A stretch of DNA of 13,359 nt from CAADGY01 sp900696665 (GTDB taxonomy: Bacteria; Acidobacteriota; Terriglobia; Bryobacterales; Bryobacteraceae). Positions within the stretch are counted from its first letter, which is position 1; the number at the start of each line of letters is the position of its first letter. Made by a program: the position numbers and the translations under genes. Shown here piece after piece: positions 6,787 through 13,359 of this stretch. The notes under the pieces were generated by a model that saw only the letters and a program-made list of their open reading frames with translations, searched no databases and was not told the origin of the DNA. The stretch is from contig JAPSFM010000129.1 of the NCBI GenBank assembly GCA_035063885.1, positions 1 to 13,359 of the forward strand, written 5' to 3'.

Positions 6787-9104
6787 GCCTTCTCTCCTAC
6801 GCACGTGGTTTGGCTCACGATCACTTTGCCCTCTGGGTCAAGCAGCACCACAAAGGCAGCGGCGCCCTCGTTGGCGTCGTCCGGGACTGCAAGGCTCACT
6901 TCGCCAGCCGGCCCGATCTCCTTCGCCGCTGCTGCGATGCTCGTCGCTTCCTGTTTCCAGCTCTTGCGCAAGTCCACGCGCACTTTCGGTTCGTTCGAAT
7001 CCACCCGCACACGGCAGCGCATGCCCCGCCATTCCACGGACTGGATGGACGCACAGATCGCGCTCACGCCGCGCTCCACGATCAGTTCCGGAACGACGCA
7101 TTCCTGCGGGCTGATGCCGCCGTGGGCGTAGGTCTCGCCGGCGCGGAACGCTCCGATTCCCGGCGGTGACGCGATCTTGATTTCAGGGTTCCAGTGCCAG
7201 GAGGTGACCGGCACATTCAGGTCCGGCTGCCCCTTCACCAGAGCACAGCGGGCCCACTTGGTTTCCACCAGGTACGGAGCCAGATCGACTTTCGGCAGGC
7301 CACCCGGCAACAGCAGCCAGCCGTGGTCCGTGACCACGCGTATCCGGCGCCAGCCCGAATCGATCAGGCTGAACGCGCGGTCGGCGATCCGATCCACTTC
7401 CACATCTAGTTGGTGTACGAGCTCGCCTTGCAGGCTGTGGCCAAGGCTGTCCACATTGCCGCATTCGGTCCAGCCGCCGCCCTCGGCGCCCGAAGGGATG
7501 CGGGCTTCGTTCGGATCCAGCAGCTCTACGCCGGCACCCTCCAACCGCTCCCGAAGGAGAGGTGCGACCACAGGCTTCCACCCCGACTTTGCCTGAATCA
7601 GCGGCGTGAAGTCATCTCCATTCCCGCCCTTGATCCCTTCGGTGATCGGTGTGGCGGCGAGTTTGGCTGTCGGCGTGACCGTTGGCAGCGGAGCCAGCCG
7701 ATGCGTCAACGACACGCGCAACCCGCGTGCCTCCAAACGCGCGGCCAGTTTGCCGGCAAGGTCAAAGCGTAGCCCATCCACGAAAAGAAGGCAGGCGTCC
7801 TTCTCGGCCGATGGCTGGAACACGCCCTTCTTCGCCTCGCCCGGTTCCTTGGCCACCAAGCTCTGGAAATGCCGAGCGGAGCCGTCCAGCCACGGTTCGT
7901 ACAAAGCACGAACGACCTTCACCAGCAGCGCGGCATCCGGTCCGTTTCGGAATCGACCCAACGCTTCCATCGCGGCGGCGTCGCTTTCCCAGCCACTCGC
8001 CGCATACTCCGCGGCTGCGGCCGACAGGGTCGCCCCGCCCACCGGTTTCCGTCCAGCCTGCGCCAACCGTGCCAACGGGCGCAGTGCCAAGGCCCACGGA
8101 CTCATGTCCGTTCGAGCCCACACCCAATCGCGACGGACGGCGTGCTTGCCCTCCAGTTCCAGCACCTTCGCGCATGCCTGAGCGTGAGGAAGCCCGGATG
8201 CGGTTTGCAGATCTTGGCACAACTCGGTTTCGTCGCGTTCGTTGATGCGCGGGTCGCGGGACGGATCAAGCACCAGTAGCCCTTGGCCAGCTCCCGCCGG
8301 TTCACGAAGTAGCTTCGCGACGCCTGGGTAGAGTTGGGGGGATTCCGCAAACCTGGACCAGACTCGATCCAACCCAAGTTCCGCCCGGATGAGCAGCCCT
8401 GCCACTTCCGCCGCCGGCGTGCGATCCGGGTCCAACCCGAATTCGGATTGACACAGTCCTCGGAAGGACTCCCACCGGCCACCCTTTGCCGCTGCCTCGA
8501 ACGCCTCCGGGTTGTTTAGCCACAGCAGCAGATCGCGAACCGGATCCTGGACCGAGAGCTTGTCGAAGTCGTCGGCATCCAGGCGCCGGCCCTTCAAAGG
8601 CCGAGCGTCAGTTTCCGCCAGGATCGGCAACACGCGAAGAAACGCCTCTTCGGTTCGCCGATCCGCAGCCACGTCGAGGCCGAGTCCTTCGTCGGAAACC
8701 AGAAACGCGCGTACCGTCCAATCGTGCCCGTTTGACTGATGCCAAACTCTCCCCCGGAACTGAAGTTCTACCAGCGGCTGGAGTGCCGGCGGGCAATCGC
8801 CTGCGGCGCGTAGTTCCTGTCTGCTGGTGCGAGGCAGATAGAGGACCGGAACCTCCCCTGGAGGCGGCGCTTCCGGCAGGGTCCGATCCACAATGCACTT
8901 CAGCCAGATCGATGGGCCCGTGCGCGTGTTCGGCTCATACCTCCCCAAGGCATACAGCGTTGGTAGCGCAGCACGCAACGAGTGCACCACGGGTAGCCAT
9001 TGGGCCTCGGCATCCGTCCACAAAACAGCCGCCGGCGGCACGCTTCCATCGGGAGCGAGCATCGCGCTGCGTAGCGATTTGATCAGGCGTTCAATGATCG
9101 TCAT
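6783..9104 (-). CDS. pglZ: BREX phosphatase-like protein PglZ (type B-like)
   Basis: A 773-residue PglZ-family protein of the alkaline phosphatase superfamily, a defining component of BREX. The predicted metalloenzyme core is in the C-terminal half: LLFVDGLRFD at 439-448 with Asp443 as a probable metal ligand, a Thr-rich segment PTVTPTAKLA at 474-483 that could hold the nucleophile, VVTDHGW at 590-596 with Asp593/His594, and YAHGGISPQE at 659-668 with His661. The N-terminus (MTIIERL, then LWTDAE and RTGPSIWLK) matches what I recall of type B PglZ proteins of type 1 systems; the sub-type is from memory. In BREX, PglZ is thought to act with PglX and BrxB; for BREX PglZ homologues metal-dependent phosphodiesterase/nuclease activity has been reported. 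The gene overlaps the pglX stop and the brxL start by ATGA on both sides, so the three are translationally linked. Sampled GC reaches 68%, the highest in the window. There are no disruptions. Confidence 0.94.
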   Translation of the reverse strand: MTIIERLIKSLRSAMLAPDGSVPPAAVLWTDAEAQWLPVVHSLRAALPTLYALGRYEPNTRTGPSIWLKCIVDRTLPEAPPPGEVPVLYLPRTSRQELRAAGDCPPALQPLVELQFRGRVWHQSNGHDWTVRAFLVSDEGLGLDVAADRRTEEAFLRVLPILAETDARPLKGRRLDADDFDKLSVQDPVRDLLLWLNNPEAFEAAAKGGRWESFRGLCQSEFGLDPDRTPAAEVAGLLIRAELGLDRVWSRFAESPQLYPGVAKLLREPAGAGQGLLVLDPSRDPRINERDETELCQDLQTASGLPHAQACAKVLELEGKHAVRRDWVWARTDMSPWALALRPLARLAQAGRKPVGGATLSAAAAEYAASGWESDAAAMEALGRFRNGPDAALLVKVVRALYEPWLDGSARHFQSLVAKEPGEAKKGVFQPSAEKDACLLFVDGLRFDLAGKLAARLEARGLRVSLTHRLAPLPTVTPTAKLAATPITEGIKGGNGDDFTPLIQAKSGWKPVVAPLLRERLEGAGVELLDPNEARIPSGAEGGGWTECGNVDSLGHSLQGELVHQLDVEVDRIADRAFSLIDSGWRRIRVVTDHGWLLLPGGLPKVDLAPYLVETKWARCALVKGQPDLNVPVTSWHWNPEIKIASPPGIGAFRAGETYAHGGISPQECVVPELIVERGVSAICASIQSVEWRGMRCRVRVDSNEPKVRVDLRKSWKQEATSIAAAAKEIGPAGEVSLAVPDDANEGAAAFVVLLDPEGKVIVSQTTCVGEKA
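6793..6798 (-). promoter_or_regulatory. Shine-Dalgarno site that decides the brxL start
   Basis: The minus strand reads AGGAGA with a 6-nt spacer to the ATG at 6786, inside the last codons of pglZ. It favours the ATG that overlaps the pglZ stop over the upstream in-frame GTG at 6804. Confidence 0.7.
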
Positions 9105-12100
9105 GCGTTCGTCCCGGCTTGTTTGCGGCGCTCTCTCGCTTTCCGTTTCGTGTCGAGGGAGTAGTGGAGGTCGTTCCAGCGAGCGCCGTCGAAGTCATCG
9201 CCGCCAAGAAAGTCGTCCGTCTTTTCGTCCCAACTCCAAAACCATGGGAATTCGTCCTTCGAGCTTAGCTGCTCTTTGCCTCGATCCTTTCCAAACGAAA
9301 CTCGGGGCCGCACCCGTAGAACGCATGTATCTTTTTTCGACCGTGTCGACGGGGCTACTCCGGTGAGTAGCCACGGTCTCAGGTTCAAGCGGACTCCGTC
9401 AGCTAGATCGGGGTCCCATCCAAGAGATTGCTCAGCTACAGACTTCCACCGGACAAAAATGTCGTATGGTCTATCGCCGGCCAGAACCGATTCAAGCTGG
9501 GCCTTGAGATGGAGAGCCGCAGTCAGGCGACCATCCGCCCCTTCGACACCTCGGTCTACCCCCGATTGCTGGCGGCTGATCCAATCGCCAAGTGCTGTAT
9601 AAATGAGCTTTTCGAGGGTTTTCCTGCCCTCGCCTCTGGGAGCACAGAGCCGATGGTAGTTAACGAGTGCATGAAACCCGTCTTTCCGGCCATCCCATAT
9701 ATGCCAAACAAAGGGGTGTTGCCGAAACACTTGGCAGTGCTCATCAAAGAATCGGTCTCTTAGCCAAACCTCAATCGACTCACATCCACCAATCAGAGAA
9801 GACAGTGTTGTTGATGACCAGTCTTCTCCGTAGGCGTCGGCCAAGAGAAATCGTAAGCGGTCAGCTGCGGATGCCTCTCCAGCCAGCGAACTCAGACAGA
9901 CTATCCCATCCGAATCTGCGTGGTGCTCCAGACCATCGCCTCCCAGCGCGGGGTAATCTGGAAAGCTTGATCCGAGTTGGCGTGGCCATTTGTATCCCAC
10001 GAGTCTGGCAACTGCAACTTGGAGGGGAAATCGAGCACCTTTGGGATTTCCGGAAAATAGCCACTGTGTCGGGTCGTCACAGTAGGGTGCGGGGAGCCCG
10101 AGCGGGAAGGACTTCGCTGCCACATTCGTCCACCTTTGAAGGTCGAACGGGACACTCAAAAGGCTCTTTGGTGTCACCTTCAGTGCTTGGTCGATGTTTC
10201 TGACAGCCCGTGGAAATTCCGGCGAGGAACAGAACGCCCAGAGAGCAGGGAGGTGCGATGGATCATGCGGAACTATGGCACAGCAGTTCAGATCGTATCG
10301 GTCACCGTGGTACAACGTCACGGGCAAATCTCCAGTTTGGCTAACTACTACTCCCGGCTTACCCCAGTTCGGTTTGCCGCGAAGCCAGTTCTGTGCTGCG
10401 TGATTCAGATGACGTACACTCTGCGCCAACCGATAGATCTGCCCTTGTTCGTTCTCCCAGAGGATTATTCCTGTTCTGCCACCATAAAAAGTGGTTTCAT
10501 CGACTGTTGTTTGAACAAACTCCCAGTCGGCACCACGCTCTGGGACCTCCCAGAAATAGCGATCGAACCGAAGGGAATCACCTGCAGACATCCCGGAAAG
10601 GGCTGTCGCGAAATGGCCCAGAACCATTCGTGAGTCAACGCTCTGGAAGATGATCCTGGAGTCCTGAGAAGTTAGTTGGCTTGATTGAGTAAGGACGATG
10701 GGATCCACGGCACGAAGACACTCAGCTTTAGTTGCTGGACTTCGTTCCTCTGATGCATCCCAAGCGGCGAACGAAGATCCTTCCGAAGAATGTTTGTGCG
10801 AAAGACATACAAGGCTGGCCTGGACGACCTCGCCGGAAATAGTCTCAAATGCACCTGGACCGAGGCGAGCCAAGAAGCACCATGTTTCACTTTCAAGAAG
10901 GCGATGGCGGAAATGCCTGTAGTGTTGTTGGTACAACCAGTTCTGGGGCGTGACTAGGGCGACCGTCCCGCCTTCTCGCGAGATGCGCAGGCAGCGATCA
11001 ATAAAGCAGGTCGCCAAGTCCGCCTTGGCATCGCCATGGAACTCAGCGCAGTATTCGGCGAGAACTACGTCCTGCTTTCCCCGCCCAAGGTATGGCACGT
11101 TGGTCGCCACCAGAGCGAAACGACTGGCGAGAATCCGGAACGCTGCTAAGACACCCTGCGCAGCAATAGCGAGTTCGCGAGCCTCATCGGACTGCTCCTG
11201 TCGGAGCGCTTCCTCGATCAGCGGCAGCACCCGTTGCGAGCCAGAAGTGAAGACTGTCGCCCGTAGTCGTATTGGGTCGACTAGACTGCCAAGCGTTGGC
11301 GCATCCCTGAAGAGCGAATACAAACGCCGCATTTCCTCGCGCGCAAAGCCATCATCGCCCGCGAGTTTCACCCAGTCTGTCTCAGAAGCATGTATTCCCA
11401 AACCCGAACAAGCGAGGTTCAATTGCGGCAGCGGAAAATGTTGCCCCGCAAAACGCCAAGCGGCCAATGCCAAGTTGAATGCGGCAATTTGCGCACAACG
11501 GGCGTCAAGCTCAAGGCCACACAAATTGTCCCTGAGCACGGCGGTCGTGCCGTCACGGAGCGAGAGCCCCTCTTCTTCCATCCGCATCCGGGCGATAATC
11601 GGCAGCGCAAACACGAGGAAGTGGCCGCTGCCCATACAGGGGTCGAGCACCTTGAGATCCCGCGCCGCGCGGGGCCAGCCATCGAATGAGCCTGCCGCCG
11701 GTGAACCATCATCGTTCAGCCGCAAATAGGTCCATTCATAGCCCGGTAGCGCTGTGTCCTTGCCCTCGGTCCGGCGTTTGGCAGTCCACCACGAGCCCAG
11801 CGTATTTTCGAGCAGGAACAGGACCATGTAGTCCTCTGTGAAAAGCTGCGTTACCGCGGGAAGCTCATCGGCTCCGATCTTCACTTCGGACTTATTGACC
11901 CGATCCTTCTCATCCCGTTGCCAGAACTGGTAGACCCAGCCCAGGCTGTCGTCGGCCTGAAACACCGGGGCCGGCAGCGCCTCTAGTTTCTCCTCCAGAT
12001 CCTGCCGTGTTTCCGGGGGCAGTGAAACGCGCAGCACGGGATCATCCGGCCGGAATACTGCAAGCAGCATCTTCTGCGCAAGTTCGGCGGCGATTTCTAG

Positions 12101-12487
12101 CCAGTCGCGATTCTGCTCCCGTGCTAGTTCCCGAACCTCATCGAGCGACATGGCCACGCCGTGATCGGCGTCCAGCAGCAAGTCGTTCTCGGCCAAGAAG
12201 CGGGCGAAGAGCATCCGATGCCAATGCTCATAGGCACAGGCTTGGACCAAGTGCTCAATCTCTTGCGTGTCTCGGCGCTCGTCCCGCCGGTCACCGAGTT
12301 GGCGCCCATGAGCGCGGAGTTGGTTGCGCAGTTCCCGCTCCTCCGACTGCATGTGCGGCCACGGTTCATGATGATGAACGGCGTATTGGTCCGTAAGTAC
12401 CTTGCGGGCGCCATCCACCGCGATGGCCCTCGCTTGGGCAACAGTGTTCTCCAGGAGTCGGCGATGATCTCGGCTCAGTGTCGGCAT
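9101..12487 (-). CDS. pglX: BREX adenine-specific DNA methyltransferase PglX
   Basis: A 1128-residue gamma-type N6-adenine methyltransferase that modifies the host BREX recognition site so self DNA is spared. The SAM-binding motif I is LDPCMGSGHF at 281-290, followed by GLELD at 324-328. The catalytic motif IV is NVPY at 463-466, a variant of the usual NPPY. LVTPQNWLYQ at 511-520 follows. Residues ~530-960 are the likely target-recognition part. Conserved C-terminal family blocks include PFVWHIWDG at 925-933, RWKSVAEQ at 1013-1020 and GVRLNLRPW at 1031-1039. The length is close to the usual ~1200 residues. The start lies 9 nt after the brxC stop, with AGGAG overlapping that stop codon. Hand-counted GC of the ~9600-10900 part is about 45-55%, clearly below pglZ and brxL, which may reflect exchange of the specificity region. 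No interrupting accessory gene lies between brxC and pglX. Confidence 0.95.
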   Translation of the reverse strand: MPTLSRDHRRLLENTVAQARAIAVDGARKVLTDQYAVHHHEPWPHMQSEERELRNQLRAHGRQLGDRRDERRDTQEIEHLVQACAYEHWHRMLFARFLAENDLLLDADHGVAMSLDEVRELAREQNRDWLEIAAELAQKMLLAVFRPDDPVLRVSLPPETRQDLEEKLEALPAPVFQADDSLGWVYQFWQRDEKDRVNKSEVKIGADELPAVTQLFTEDYMVLFLLENTLGSWWTAKRRTEGKDTALPGYEWTYLRLNDDGSPAAGSFDGWPRAARDLKVLDPCMGSGHFLVFALPIIARMRMEEEGLSLRDGTTAVLRDNLCGLELDARCAQIAAFNLALAAWRFAGQHFPLPQLNLACSGLGIHASETDWVKLAGDDGFAREEMRRLYSLFRDAPTLGSLVDPIRLRATVFTSGSQRVLPLIEEALRQEQSDEARELAIAAQGVLAAFRILASRFALVATNVPYLGRGKQDVVLAEYCAEFHGDAKADLATCFIDRCLRISREGGTVALVTPQNWLYQQHYRHFRHRLLESETWCFLARLGPGAFETISGEVVQASLVCLSHKHSSEGSSFAAWDASEERSPATKAECLRAVDPIVLTQSSQLTSQDSRIIFQSVDSRMVLGHFATALSGMSAGDSLRFDRYFWEVPERGADWEFVQTTVDETTFYGGRTGIILWENEQGQIYRLAQSVRHLNHAAQNWLRGKPNWGKPGVVVSQTGDLPVTLYHGDRYDLNCCAIVPHDPSHLPALWAFCSSPEFPRAVRNIDQALKVTPKSLLSVPFDLQRWTNVAAKSFPLGLPAPYCDDPTQWLFSGNPKGARFPLQVAVARLVGYKWPRQLGSSFPDYPALGGDGLEHHADSDGIVCLSSLAGEASAADRLRFLLADAYGEDWSSTTLSSLIGGCESIEVWLRDRFFDEHCQVFRQHPFVWHIWDGRKDGFHALVNYHRLCAPRGEGRKTLEKLIYTALGDWISRQQSGVDRGVEGADGRLTAALHLKAQLESVLAGDRPYDIFVRWKSVAEQSLGWDPDLADGVRLNLRPWLLTGVAPSTRSKKDTCVLRVRPRVSFGKDRGKEQLSSKDEFPWFWSWDEKTDDFLGGDDFDGARWNDLHYSLDTKRKARERRKQAGTNA

Positions 12488-12493
12488 GGCGTT

Positions 12494-12498
12494 CTCCT
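12494..12498 (-). promoter_or_regulatory. Shine-Dalgarno site for pglX, embedded in the brxC stop
   Basis: The minus strand reads TAGGAG, so the TAG stop of brxC supplies the first two bases (AG) of the AGGAG ribosome binding site. The spacer to the pglX ATG at 12487 is 6 nt. This tight arrangement points to translational coupling of brxC and pglX. Confidence 0.75.
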
Positions 12499-13359
12499 AT
12501 TGAATCTGCACTGGTCCAGCGGCCAGCATGTTGAGGATTGCGGTGCGCTGGTCTGCCAGCCACGCGTCTACATCGGCTTCGGTCTCCAGCAGACTGGGTT
12601 GGAGCTTCACGAACTGGGTCTTCGGCTTCAGGAGCTTGGCGGCCGATTGAACCGCTTTGGTGGCTCGCTGTGGAATTGCCTCCGCCTCAGCGCGGCGGGC
12701 GGAGAGACTGATTGCATCCAGTTCCGAGAGCAGTGCGTTGTCGTTGCTGGTGTCTGGCTTCGCCGGCGCTCGCAGACCGACCTCGCCCAAGATTCTCGTT
12801 TGGTCGGCCGGGGAGAGCTTCTGCCAGGTGTCGTTGGCGGACAGGCCGTCCACCGCCGTCTGGTATGCGGCTTCTTGAGCCTGCTGCGTCGCAATCAGAG
12901 CTTGACGGAGCAAGTCGGCCAGAGTGCTGCGGAGCGGTGCGACCGGATCGGGGTCAGCCAACAACATGCGCCCGCTGCGGATGGCATCCCGCTGAGTGAG
13001 ACATTGCTGCGCTTCCGGCAGTATGCCCGCGTGGCTGGCCAGCCGCTCCAGAATCTGCCATGCCGGCTCCCGCTTCGAGATTCCATCCCGACTCTTTTTC
13101 CACTCGGCAATTCGAGCCTTGATGTCCGATTCCTTGGCCCGGAGGGCGGATAAACGATCATTACCGACCAGCTTCCGAATGTCTTCGATGTCCGTTACGG
13201 TCGGCCGGGCCGGTGTGGGCGCCTCGCCACCTGCCTCAGAGGCAAGCGTCAGCAGAGCGGCGAAAAACTCGGGAGCCTTGGCATCCAGTTCGTCCCCCTT
13301 CGCCTTTACGTCGACTTCCTGGTAGAGCGCGCGCAGGGCATTGCGATCCTGGATGGACA
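12497..13359 (-). CDS. brxC: BREX P-loop ATPase BrxC, C-terminal part (cut by window edge)
   Basis: The frame is open for 287 codons from the window edge to the TAG at 12497, so the beginning, including the P-loop, lies outside. A methionine codon at 12967 is internal; the family-like sequence continues upstream of it without a stop. BrxC is a large (~1200 residue) P-loop ATPase of type 1 BREX. The visible part is mostly helical and charged, with KKSRDG and REPAWQILERL, then a final block TEADVDAWLADQR followed by GPVQIQ. That block fits the usual BrxC ending (a Thr-Glu start, a VDAWL-like helix, a short Gly-containing tail). The assignment rests on this tail and on its place directly before pglX, pglZ and brxL, which is the canonical order. 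Confidence is good for identity, but little can be said about catalytic parts. Confidence 0.87.
   Translation of the reverse strand, partial: SIQDRNALRALYQEVDVKAKGDELDAKAPEFFAALLTLASEAGGEAPTPARPTVTDIEDIRKLVGNDRLSALRAKESDIKARIAEWKKSRDGISKREPAWQILERLASHAGILPEAQQCLTQRDAIRSGRMLLADPDPVAPLRSTLADLLRQALIATQQAQEAAYQTAVDGLSANDTWQKLSPADQTRILGEVGLRAPAKPDTSNDNALLSELDAISLSARRAEAEAIPQRATKAVQSAAKLLKPKTQFVKLQPSLLETEADVDAWLADQRTAILNMLAAGPVQIQ

Noticed and set aside
6787..6804. Upstream in-frame GTG start for brxL at 6804
   Set aside because: The ATG at 6786 has a better-placed AGGAGA site and the ATGA overlap seen at the other junctions, so the extra six residues are unlikely.
12161..13153. 330-codon open frame on the plus strand
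   Set aside because: It lies antisense to brxC and pglX, whose proteins show family motifs; it crosses their junction and has no recognisable motif. It is a shadow of GC-rich coding DNA.

Overview
The window is a GC-rich (roughly 50-68% in hand-counted 60-base samples), densely packed bacterial stretch. Every convincing gene is on the minus strand, so transcription runs from position 13359 towards position 1. There are no rRNA or tRNA genes, CRISPR arrays, insertion sequences or long intergenic gaps. The taxon cannot be fixed from this sequence; a GC-rich bacterium carrying a defence island is the safest description.

The right two thirds (about 4732-13359) is the 3' part of a type 1 BREX phage-defence operon in canonical order. 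It holds the C-terminal end of brxC (cut by the window edge), the methyltransferase pglX, the alkaline-phosphatase-superfamily gene pglZ (type B-like), and brxL, which encodes an AAA+ protein with a Lon-like domain. The genes are coupled by a 9-nt gap and two ATGA overlaps.

The left third (116-4710) is not part of the standard BREX set. It starts 21 nt after the brxL stop, behind a perfect AGGAGG ribosome binding site. Two genes overlap by ATGA: a 399-residue ComEC-type metallo-beta-lactamase-fold hydrolase, and a 1132-residue four-part fusion. The fusion reads, from the N-terminus, E2-like (Cys99), an unrecognised middle region, E1/ThiF-like (GxGxxG, candidate Cys530), JAB/JAMM isopeptidase (Glu630, His694, His696, Ser704, Asp707), and patatin-like phospholipase (Ser813/Asp986). 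All catalytic signatures look intact. CBASS type II normally spreads these activities over separate proteins (Cap2 = E2-E1, Cap3 = JAB, CapV = patatin). Here they sit in one chain, with no CD-NTase or ubiquitin-like gene in view, and the chain appears to be transcribed from the BREX operon.

Working model (inference): BREX is the first defence layer, modifying DNA with PglX and blocking phage through BrxC/PglZ/BrxL. The metallo-hydrolase plus E2-E1-JAB-patatin module is a co-expressed second layer. In it, a conjugation/deconjugation cycle would control a membrane-attacking phospholipase. This combination is the candidate undescribed system of the window.
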